From Methylomonas sp. (GTDB lineage Bacteria > Pseudomonadota > Gammaproteobacteria > Methylococcales > Methylomonadaceae): a stretch of 6,257 nt of DNA. The notes beneath the pieces are model-generated. The model was not told the origin of the DNA and searched no databases. It saw nothing but the letters and a program-made list of their open reading frames with translations. Below, piece by piece: positions 1-3,616 of the stretch. The first letter of the stretch is position 1. Each line of letters starts with the position of its first letter. The stretch spans positions 1-6,257 of the forward strand of contig JAQTYP010000222.1 in NCBI GenBank assembly GCA_028688235.1, written 5' to 3'. Made by a program: the position numbers and the translations under genes.

Positions 1-2
1 TG

Positions 3-86
3 TTGGAGCCAATTGGTTATATTCCGCCTGTCGAGGCCGAAGCCGCCTATTATCGTAGCGTTACCGAGTCCGCCATGGCCGCGTGA
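3..86 (+). CDS. IS3-family transposase (OrfB), C-terminal end only
   Basis: This is the 3' end of an open frame that enters from the left edge. The 27 visible residues contain PIGYIPPVEAEAAYYR followed by a short tail and a TGA stop. That 'IGYIPPxEAExxYY' string is the familiar C-terminus of IS3-family OrfB (DDE integrase) transposases, where it follows the catalytic domain. The catalytic residues themselves are off the window, so intactness cannot be judged. The 15-bp gap between the stop and the terminal repeat is normal for this family. Confidence 0.75.
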   Translation: MEPIGYIPPVEAEAAYYRSVTESAMAA

Positions 87-100
87 CCCACAACAATTAG

Positions 101-125
101 CCTCCGGAAAAGCCGGGGCGGTTCA
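101..125 (+). repeat. Right terminal inverted repeat of the IS3-family element
   Basis: The string CCTCCGGAAAAGCCGGGG followed by CGGTTCA closes the element. Read from the outside it begins TGAACCGCCCCGG and ends ...TCCGGAGG, the usual terminal repeat pattern of this IS3 branch. The partner repeat is beyond the left edge. The assignment rests on the sequence pattern and its position just after the transposase stop. Confidence 0.7.
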
Positions 126-126
126 G

Positions 127-186
127 AGCGCTCGAACTGGCTGCCCGTGACGACGTAGGAGGAGCGGGCGAGCCCGTTCGAGCGCT
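127..186. repeat. Inverted repeat with 11-bp perfect arms next to the IS end
   Basis: AGCGCTCGAAC at 127-137 is the exact reverse complement of GTTCGAGCGCT at 176-186. The 38-bp loop contains a second perfect hairpin, CGGGC-GA-GCCCG (165-176, sharing its last base with the outer arm), and the word CCCGTGAC (144-151). That word recurs inside another hairpin at 1360-1367. It is not followed by a T-run, so it does not look like a terminator. It may be a replication or packaging structure of the phage, or a preferred insertion target of the IS. Confidence 0.6.
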
Positions 187-235
187 TGACACACCAAAAA
201 AGTAAATCACGTCACTGTCAGTAGCGGTTATGTTC

Positions 236-255
236 TGGGCCTCGTGCCCATTTTT
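236..255 (+). terminator. Small rho-independent terminator
   Basis: The hairpin TGGGC (236-240), loop CTCGT, GCCCA (246-250) is followed directly by five T residues. It would stop transcription running rightward out of the insertion sequence, before the promoter of the toxin-antitoxin operon. The stem is only 5 bp, so the strength is uncertain. Confidence 0.55.
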
Positions 256-280
256 GTGTCTGGTTTTGTCTCAAAAGCAC

Positions 281-308
281 TTGACTAATCTCCGTAACCG
301 GTTACAAT
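281..308 (+). promoter_or_regulatory. Sigma70-like promoter with a palindromic operator for the three-gene operon
   Basis: TTGACT (281-286) and TACAAT (303-308) are separated by 16 bp and match a sigma70 promoter well. The spacer and the start of the -10 contain a perfect 12-bp palindrome, GTAACCGGTTAC (294-305), a position from which a bound repressor would block RNA polymerase. A second half site, GTAACCGG, lies at 324-331, between the expected transcription start and the first ATG at 340. Autoregulation by one of the small ribbon-helix-helix-like proteins encoded downstream is the natural reading, but that is inference. Confidence 0.65.
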
Positions 309-339
309 TAACCTAAGTTTAATGTAACCGGACACGACA

Positions 340-681
340 ATGACCATCGACATTCACGATAGCGCCACGGTAGATGCTTTTCCGGCTAAGCGCCGACCAG
401 GTCGACCGTCTTCCGCCAATCCTAAAACGGCTGCCCAGCGTATGGCTGAAAGTCGCCGACGGAGGACTTGTTGGGAGGGCGAGCGTCGGCTTGATCTGTG
501 GCTTTCTACTGATGCGCTTTTTGCGCTTGAACGTTTGCTTGAACATAGCCCGGATTTCACCCGACAATCCCTGCTCGAAAAGCTGATTCTCGAACATGAA
601 AAAAGCTTGACCGCGTCCATGTCGCGTGAACAAATCAGCGCCTATTTTCATCGAAACCGGTTACAAAAAACCGAGTCCTGA
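340..681 (+). CDS. Small DNA-binding protein, AT-hook plus ribbon-helix-helix-like; probable regulator
   Basis: This 113-aa protein matches no family I can name with certainty. A basic segment with an AT-hook-like core (KRRPGRPSS, residues 17-25) is followed by a very basic stretch (AESRRRRTCWEGERR, about 36-50). After that comes a segment shaped like a ribbon-helix-helix fold: a strand RRLDLWLS (49-56), helix DALFALERLLEH (58-69), and helix TRQSLLEKLILEHEK (74-88). Such layouts occur in small plasmid and phage repressors. It is the first gene of an operon with the antitoxin 7 bp downstream, under the promoter with the GTAACCGGTTAC palindrome. No clear Shine-Dalgarno precedes ATG 340, but an earlier ATG at 322 is followed at once by a stop. 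Its last codons contain another AACCGGTTAC site (655-664). It could be a third, regulatory component of the toxin-antitoxin unit or an independent copy-control protein. Confidence 0.7.
   Translation: MTIDIHDSATVDAFPAKRRPGRPSSANPKTAAQRMAESRRRRTCWEGERRLDLWLSTDALFALERLLEHSPDFTRQSLLEKLILEHEKSLTASMSREQISAYFHRNRLQKTES
655..664. promoter_or_regulatory. Operator-like AACCGGTTAC repeat just upstream of the antitoxin gene
   Basis: Ten of the twelve bases of the promoter palindrome (294-305) recur here, 24 bp upstream of the antitoxin ATG, inside the last codons of the preceding gene. This could be a second binding site for the same regulator. It lies in coding sequence, so chance cannot be excluded. 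Confidence 0.35.
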
Positions 682-688
682 GGGTGCC

Positions 689-940
689 ATGACCACGTTA
701 TCCGTAGAAATCGACGATGCCACCCGTACTGCCCTTGATGCCCTGGCGCATGCCCGGCATCAAACCGTAGACGTCCTGGTGAACCTCGCCATCGAATCCC
801 TTCTTATCCAGGACGTCGAATATCAAGAGGACGACCGACGCTGGGCCGAATACCTCGCTTCCGGTGGTGTCGAATCTACTCGCGTCCTTGATTGGCTTGA
901 CAAGCGCTCCCGTGGCGAGCGGCAACCATGCCCGCAGTGA
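689..940 (+). CDS. ParD-like antitoxin (ribbon-helix-helix)
   Basis: This 83-aa protein should neutralise the ParE-like toxin encoded next and repress the operon. The N-terminus has the ribbon-helix-helix pattern: strand TTLSVEIDD (2-10), helix ATRTALDALAHAR (11-23), then helix TVDVLVNLAIESLL (26-39). The acidic and aromatic tail, including DDRRWAEYLASGG and STRVLDWLDKRS, has the R-W-x-EYL and WLD features usual in toxin-binding tails of such antitoxins. I chose ATG 689 because GAGGG lies just upstream and the product starts right at the beta strand; a frame extension to 626 would overlap the preceding gene. The stop overlaps the toxin start by 13 bp, the translational coupling typical of toxin-antitoxin pairs. 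The family is clear; the exact subfamily is not. Confidence 0.85.
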   Translation: MTTLSVEIDDATRTALDALAHARHQTVDVLVNLAIESLLIQDVEYQEDDRRWAEYLASGGVESTRVLDWLDKRSRGERQPCPQ

Positions 941-1218
941 TTTTTTCCCGTGCCGCCGTCCGCGATCTTGATCGTGTTGTTACCTTCCTCGAAGAAAAGA
1001 ACCCCAAAGCCGCCCTAGATGCCAAGGAACGCATAATCGAACTTCTCGAACTTCTTCAGCGTCATCCCCTAGCCGGACGCTCCATTCGCGAGAACCCTGC
1101 CACTCGAAATATCGTCACCGGATACGGAAAAAGCGGTTACGTCTTCCGCTACCGAATCGATTCCGCCGGCAACATCGTTATTCTCCGCATTTGGCATGGC
1201 AGAGAAGACCGCCCCTAG
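928..1218 (+). CDS. ParE/RelE-superfamily toxin
   Basis: This 96-aa protein is the toxin of the pair. The family pattern is visible along its length: the N-terminal strand AVIFSRAAVRDLDRVVTFLEEKNP, helix AALDAKERIIELLELLQRHPLAGR with the characteristic HPLAGR turn, and a C-terminal sheet containing YGKSGYVFRYRID and IVILRIWHGRED. The ending 'W/RHxRE' is typical of ParE members, which in studied cases poison DNA gyrase, whereas RelE relatives cut mRNA. The sequence alone does not decide the target. It overlaps the antitoxin by 13 bp and has no own promoter visible. The gene looks intact. Toxin-antitoxin pairs on phages and integrated elements usually stabilise the element or exclude rival phages. 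Confidence 0.88.
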   Translation: MPAVIFSRAAVRDLDRVVTFLEEKNPKAALDAKERIIELLELLQRHPLAGRSIRENPATRNIVTGYGKSGYVFRYRIDSAGNIVILRIWHGREDRP

Positions 1219-1352
1219 ATCATTCCGCCGCCCTGGTCGTCACTCTCCGACCTCGAAAACACCTTTTCCTAAAAACAAACCTTCGCAGCGGTCCCTCCGG
1301 CGTCTCTCGGTCGATCTCGGTCGTTTTTCCCGACATCCCTAGGGCAGGGCAG

Positions 1353-1379
1353 CGCTCCGCCCGTGACAGTCGCGGAGCG
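1353..1379. repeat. Inverted repeat CGCTCCG...CGGAGCG
   Basis: Seven-base perfect arms (1353-1359 and 1373-1379) enclose a 13-base loop containing CCCGTGAC. The same word lies in the loop of the large inverted repeat at 127-186, also just after an AGCGCTC-containing left arm. The two structures may therefore be related. Confidence 0.5.
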
Positions 1380-1553
1380 ACGTTCCTGGTTCTGTTCGTA
1401 GTGCTAACCTCCGAGCGGAGCGAGGCGGGGAAAACTGCCGACCTATGTCCTATGAGCCGCGTCATCGAGCCTCAATAAACGCAACCGGACACAGAAAACG
1501 TCCCGGCTGTTTCAGTGCTCCTGCTCTTCGGCAAGTTATTCACATCCCCTCAG

Positions 1554-1584
1554 AAGTGGGGGTGAGTAGTAATAACCCCCACTT
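1554..1584. repeat. Hairpin with 10-bp perfect stem
   Basis: AAGTGGGGGT (1554-1563) pairs with ACCCCCACTT (1575-1584) across an 11-base loop. Its right arm supplies the CCCACTT word that opens the first of the three covarying hairpin units, so the two structures are adjacent and partly shared. Confidence 0.65.
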
Positions 1585-1602
1585 AGTGCAATGGGTTGCA
1601 CT
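1578..1602. repeat. Covarying hairpin unit, copy 1
   Basis: CCCACTT (1578-1584) is followed by a perfect 7-bp stem, AGTGCAA (1585-1591) with TTGCACT (1596-1602), closing the loop TGGG (1592-1595). The loop is complementary to the CCCA that starts the unit. Copies 2 and 3 keep the flank and loop but change the stem. Confidence 0.75.
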
Positions 1603-1632
1603 TTGATCAATTTTAGACAGTTGAGGTAGTCC

Positions 1633-1651
1633 AAAAAAGAGCTCTTGCTCT
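1633..1651 (-). terminator. Rho-independent terminator of the leftward HTH gene
   Basis: Read on the minus strand, the stem AGAGC with loop AAGA and GCTCT is followed directly by five more T residues (A-run 1633-1637 on the plus strand). The plus strand also has a T-run (1654-1660) two bases beyond the stem, so the site may work in both directions between the convergent genes. The stem is short, at 5 bp. Confidence 0.55.
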
Positions 1652-1674
1652 GCTTTTTTTGCGGTTGGGGTAGG

Positions 1675-1699
1675 CCCACTTAGTCTAATGGGTTAGACC
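1675..1699. repeat. Covarying hairpin unit, copy 2
   Basis: CCCACTTA (1675-1682) is followed by the stem GTCTAA (1683-1688) with TTAGAC (1693-1698) around the loop TGGG (1689-1692). Compared with copy 1, two stem bases differ (GC to CT) and both are compensated on the other arm (GC to AG). Confidence 0.75.
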
Positions 1700-1707
1700 C
1701 CGACCGG

Positions 1708-1732
1708 CCCACTTAGTGCCATGGGTGGCACT
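1708..1732. repeat. Covarying hairpin unit, copy 3
   Basis: CCCACTT (1708-1714) is followed by the stem AGTGCCA (1715-1721) with TGGCACT (1726-1732) around the loop TGGG (1722-1725). Compared with copy 1, one stem pair has changed from A-T to C-G with compensation. The unit starts 33 bp after copy 2 starts and runs into the last base of the stop codon of the leftward HTH gene. Confidence 0.75.
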
Positions 1733-2199
1733 CAAGCCCGTTCGTGAGTGGGTACAACCCGTAATTCAAACCGGAAAGGGCGCAGGTACCGCCTGACGGG
1801 CTCCATCCAACGCCGTAGGATCGCCTTTCCATCCGCCAGCCAGAACCGCAGGGGTTCACGCTGGCGCCGGTCTTTCTCCGTCTCCAGCATCCCCAGGATG
1901 GCCAACTGGTCCCGGTGGCGTTTCAAGCTCTCCGCCGTGAACCGCTCCCGGCCTCGAAATAGCAACACGCCTCGGCTGAAGCAAAAGCCCTCCCAACCCT
2001 CGAATGGTATGTGGTATCGGTCCCAGAACGGTAAAAGGCGCATTGCCGTAACCGGTGCGCCTTTCGTGTCCCAGTTCTTGATGGTTCGTTCCGTGACCCC
2101 GCATAATTCCGCCGCCTGAGCGAGGTTCAACCCGAGTTTGCTACGCAGCTTGTAGAAGTCCGAAACCTGCCGTTTCCGCTTGCGTTGTGCGCCTTTCAT
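1732..2199 (-). CDS. Phage HTH regulator, DUF3653-like (leftward)
   Basis: This 155-aa basic protein is a likely DNA-binding regulator. A helix-turn-helix spans roughly residues 24-43 (NLAQAAELCGVTERTIKNWD), and a core around 67-83 contains EGWEGFCFSRG then VLLFRGRERF. The pairing of an HTH with 'W-x-GF-x-F-x-x-G-x-L' is what I associate with DUF3653-type proteins of filamentous phages and prophages. The end (about 104-155) is arginine- and tryptophan-rich. ATG 2199 is preceded by AAGGGAG at good spacing. It is transcribed away from the dif-like site, which lies 81 bp upstream, and ends at the covarying hairpins with a terminator about 80 bp beyond its stop. It resembles the rightward gene at 2403, which suggests a paired switch of the cI/cro kind or two related elements meeting at dif. 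The regulatory role is inferred; no target is known. Confidence 0.72.
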   Translation of the reverse strand: MKGAQRKRKRQVSDFYKLRSKLGLNLAQAAELCGVTERTIKNWDTKGAPVTAMRLLPFWDRYHIPFEGWEGFCFSRGVLLFRGRERFTAESLKRHRDQLAILGMLETEKDRRQREPLRFWLADGKAILRRWMEPVRRYLRPFRFELRVVPTHERA

Positions 2200-2402
2200 A
2201 GCTTCTCCCTTTGGGCTTTACGGACTATCGAGCGTAGCCGATTTGCGAATTTTTGCCGATATTTAGGAATCTTTTTCCGAATTGCGCATAATGTATATTA
2301 TGTAAAATAGAAGATCAGATAGGCGCCATATCAGCACAACGAAACGGAACCCGCCCCGTTGCAGCGTAATCGAACACATTCCGCAACCAAGGAGCTTTGC
2401 CA
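2200..2402. promoter_or_regulatory. Divergent intergenic region of the two HTH genes
   Basis: About 200 bp separate the two divergent HTH genes, and both promoters and any operators must lie here. The left half is AT-rich with repeated TTGC/ATTTGCGAATTTTTGCCG-type words (2242-2258), possible operator half sites. The dif-like site occupies the middle. I could not place a convincing -35/-10 pair in either direction. TATATT and TAAAAT words occur within the dif-like site itself, so Xer binding and transcription could interfere with each other. Confidence 0.45.
2281..2308 (+). other. dif: dif-like XerC/XerD recombination site (probable phage attachment site)
   Basis: The 28 bases have the layout of a dif site. 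The 11-base XerC arm is ATTGCGCATAA (2281-2291), the 6-base central region is TGTATA (2292-2297), and the 11-base XerD arm is TTATGTAAAAT (2298-2308). As I remember the E. coli site, 25 of 28 positions agree; the differences are the first two bases of the XerC arm and one T-to-A change in the XerD arm. Many filamentous phages (CTXphi, Cf1-type Xanthomonas phages) integrate at chromosomal dif with host XerCD, and this site lies beside the phage genes. It could be attP, a prophage-chromosome junction, a junction between tandem elements, or chromosomal dif itself. The single copy in the window does not decide which. Confidence 0.9.
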
Positions 2403-2870
2403 ATGGAACCATTCCCGCTCATCCGAGGCCGCGCCGGATTCGGAAGCCCGAAAGCGCTGGCCGAATACCTGGAAGTCTCAACAATCACCGCGAAACGCTG
2501 GGATCAGAAAGGACCGCCTAAGGCGGTCAAGCTGCTGATGCAGATACTGGGGCGTGATCTTTCGTGGCTTGGAGAGACATGGGAAGGCATCTATTTCGAC
2601 CATGAAGGCTATTTGAAAGGCGCGACGCGTGCGAGGCTGCACGGCGGCGACTTGAGAGCCATTGAGCGCATGGAAGCAATCATAGCGATCCACGAACGGG
2701 AACGATTGGAAGCAAGGCACGATGCGGAAATCTTTAAGCGATTCCAAGGCGCCGTAAGAGCGGCAATCGAGGCGGGAAAACATATGCCGCCTAGACCCCC
2801 GGGCGTCCGGCCTAGCCGAAGCAAGCGAATACTCGAGCGCCGTGAACGCCGTTGGCTTAGACGAGCCTAA
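2403..2870 (+). CDS. Phage HTH regulator, DUF3653-like (rightward)
   Basis: This 155-aa protein is a relative of the leftward HTH gene. The helix-turn-helix is about residues 15-34 (SPKALAEYLEVSTITAKRWD). The following KGPPKAVKLLMQI and TWEGIYFDHEGYLKG (59-73) line up with KGAPVTAMRLL and GWEGFCFSRGVLLF of its partner. A coiled or helical segment (about 84-125) follows, then a proline- and arginine-rich basic tail that could bind nucleic acid. I start it at ATG 2403 because AAGGAG (2389-2394) sits 8 bases upstream; the in-frame TTG at 2397 would be only 2 bases from it. The dif-like site lies 94 bp upstream. A control role in lysogeny or replication is inferred from the fold and position only. 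Confidence 0.72.
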   Translation: MEPFPLIRGRAGFGSPKALAEYLEVSTITAKRWDQKGPPKAVKLLMQILGRDLSWLGETWEGIYFDHEGYLKGATRARLHGGDLRAIERMEAIIAIHERERLEARHDAEIFKRFQGAVRAAIEAGKHMPPRPPGVRPSRSKRILERRERRWLRRA

Positions 2871-2961
2871 AGAGCGGTCTACTTGGGACACGATCCGGCA
2901 TTTGTGTCGCGGAGCGGTCAGCTCGCGCGCCGTGACTGCCGGTCCCTGGCGCTCTTAGGTG

Positions 2962-3029
2962 GGGCTGGAACTGTGCGGCCGCTTCCTTGCGGCCGAGCGG
3001 CCACGACCGGCTATCAGGCTTTCCAGCCC
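2962..3029. repeat. Nested cruciform (9-bp outer stem, 7-bp GC inner hairpin)
   Basis: The outer arms GGGCTGGAA (2962-2970) and TTCCAGCCC (3021-3029) are exact reverse complements. Between them is a very GC-rich hairpin, CGGCCGC (2976-2982), loop TTCCTT, GCGGCCG (2989-2995), and a third GCGGCC copy at 2998-3002 that could pair alternatively. No T-run follows, so a terminator is unlikely. On single-stranded phage DNA this would be a stable structure. Confidence 0.7.
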
Positions 3030-3127
3030 TGCCCTTCAATTCTTGACCTTCACTCCGGATAGCAACGCTTTTTCCACTGCCCTAGAATTGCTCGCTAGAA
3101 CGGCGCATTGTCACACTTTGAAATAAC

Positions 3128-3135
3128 GTAACCGG
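3128..3135. promoter_or_regulatory. GTAACCGG operator-like word upstream of the DUF29 gene
   Basis: This is the same 8-base word that forms the palindrome in the toxin-antitoxin promoter (294-305) and its second site (324-331). It lies 22 bp upstream of the DUF29 ATG. No clear -35/-10 pair was found here, so the regulatory reading is tentative. Confidence 0.35.
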
Positions 3136-3157
3136 ATGCGAGAAAGAGGCCGAAATT

Positions 3158-3592
3158 ATGAGCGCAAACCTGTATGACACCGACCATGCGGCATGGCTGA
3201 CGCAGCAAGCCGAACTGATCCGATCAGGCCGGTTTACGCTGGTCGACCAGACCCATTTGATTGAGGAGCTAGAAGCGGAAGTGGCTAACTACAAGAGAGA
3301 ACTCTATCGACGCTTCCGAGTTCTGATCGCACATTTGCTGAAATGGAAGTACCAACCCGACCAACGGTCCTCAAGCTGGAAAGGAACGATACGCGTACAA
3401 CGACGAGATATCGAACGAGTCTTAAAAGAAAACCCAAGCCTCAAACGCTTCGTGAAAACCGAAATGGAGAATGCGTACCCTGAAGCGGTAGAACTGGCTT
3501 CCGACGAGACCGCCCTTCTAGAGGACACGTTTCCAACTTCTTGCGAATGGGAAGAATCCGAAATCTTGAGCCCGGATTTCTGGCCTGAATAA
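3158..3592 (+). CDS. DUF29 family protein
   Basis: This 144-aa protein shows the DUF29 pattern from end to end. LYDTDHAAWLTQQAELIRSG opens it, followed by a helix around LIEELEAEVANYKRELYRRF. Next comes the family signature LIAHLLKWKYQPDQRSSSW (57-75), then TIRVQRRDIERVLKENPSLK, and near the end FPTSCEWEES with LSPDFWPE closing the protein. The biochemical function of DUF29 is not known to me; members are common in cyanobacteria and in some proteobacteria, often in several copies. ATG 3158 has AGAGG 8 bases upstream. The gene runs tail-to-tail with zot, 24 bp apart with no terminator between them, and on the strand opposite to the assembly operon. That is the usual situation of a cargo ('moron') gene on a phage. 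It appears intact. Confidence 0.88.
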   Translation: MSANLYDTDHAAWLTQQAELIRSGRFTLVDQTHLIEELEAEVANYKRELYRRFRVLIAHLLKWKYQPDQRSSSWKGTIRVQRRDIERVLKENPSLKRFVKTEMENAYPEAVELASDETALLEDTFPTSCEWEESEILSPDFWPE

Positions 3593-3616
3593 ACAAGAGT
3601 CACCGCGCCTACCCAA

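Larger units (their letters stand above)
1..125 (+). mobile_element. Right end of an IS3-family insertion sequence (partial)
   Basis: The window opens inside an insertion sequence. It contains the last 27 codons of a transposase, a short non-coding gap after its stop, then a terminal repeat ending at 125 in ...GGGGCGGTTCA. The reverse complement starts TGAACCGGCCCC-like (TGAACCGCCCCGG), which is typical of one branch of IS3-family elements. The left part of the element lies outside the window. Bases 126-128 (GAG) would be the expected 3-bp target duplication; this cannot be tested without the other side. Confidence 0.75.
1219..1731. other. Non-coding, structure-rich region between convergent genes
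   Basis: About 510 bp separate the toxin gene from the leftward HTH gene. The frames that are open here have no convincing start, composition or family pattern. Instead the region holds a direct repeat TCTCGGTCG (1305-1313 and 1315-1323), a 7-bp-stem hairpin (1353-1379), a small CTCCG-AG-CGGAG palindrome (1409-1420), a 10-bp-stem hairpin (1554-1584), three copies of a covarying hairpin unit and a terminator. In filamentous phages such gene-free, hairpin-rich stretches carry strand origins and packaging signals; that role here is inference. Confidence 0.6.
2871..3157. other. Non-coding region with cruciform; candidate phage origin or packaging signal
   Basis: Nearly 290 bp without a gene separate the rightward HTH gene from the DUF29 gene. 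It has small inverted repeats at the left (GACAC at 2887-2891 with GTGTC at 2904-2908; GAGC-GGTCA-GCTC at 2912-2924) and a GCCGTGAC word (2929-2936) resembling those in the hairpins at 127-186 and 1353-1379. A large nested cruciform lies in the middle (2962-3029). Bases 3030-3157 hold nothing distinct except a GTAACCGG word near the DUF29 start. Filamentous phage origins and packaging hairpins sit in such gaps, but no known nick site was recognised. Confidence 0.5.

Noticed and set aside
626..688. Earlier ATG for the antitoxin gene
   Set aside because: It would add 21 residues overlapping the preceding gene and lacks a ribosome binding site; ATG 689 starts at the beta strand with GAGGG upstream.
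1191..1478. 95-residue open frame on the plus strand after the toxin gene
   Set aside because: It starts inside the toxin gene in another frame, has no ribosome binding site or family pattern, and crosses several hairpins; its composition is arginine-rich shadow sequence.
1578..1732. CRISPR array or integron attC sites
   Set aside because: Only three short units with irregular spacing, no spacer structure, no cas genes and no integrase; they are hairpins with conserved loops, unlike either class.
2397..2402. TTG start for the rightward HTH gene
   Set aside because: It lies only 2 bases from AAGGAG, while ATG 2403 is at the ideal 8-base spacing.
2478..2891. 137-residue minus-strand frame opposite the rightward HTH gene
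   Set aside because: It is antisense to a gene with a clear ribosome binding site and a recognisable HTH; no start signal or domain pattern was seen.
2962..3029. Rho-independent terminator for the rightward HTH gene
   Set aside because: The hairpin is strong but no T-run follows either arm on either strand.
3083..3088. TAGAAT as a -10 element for the DUF29 gene
   Set aside because: No acceptable -35 lies 16-18 bp upstream; TTGACC at 3043 is too far away.
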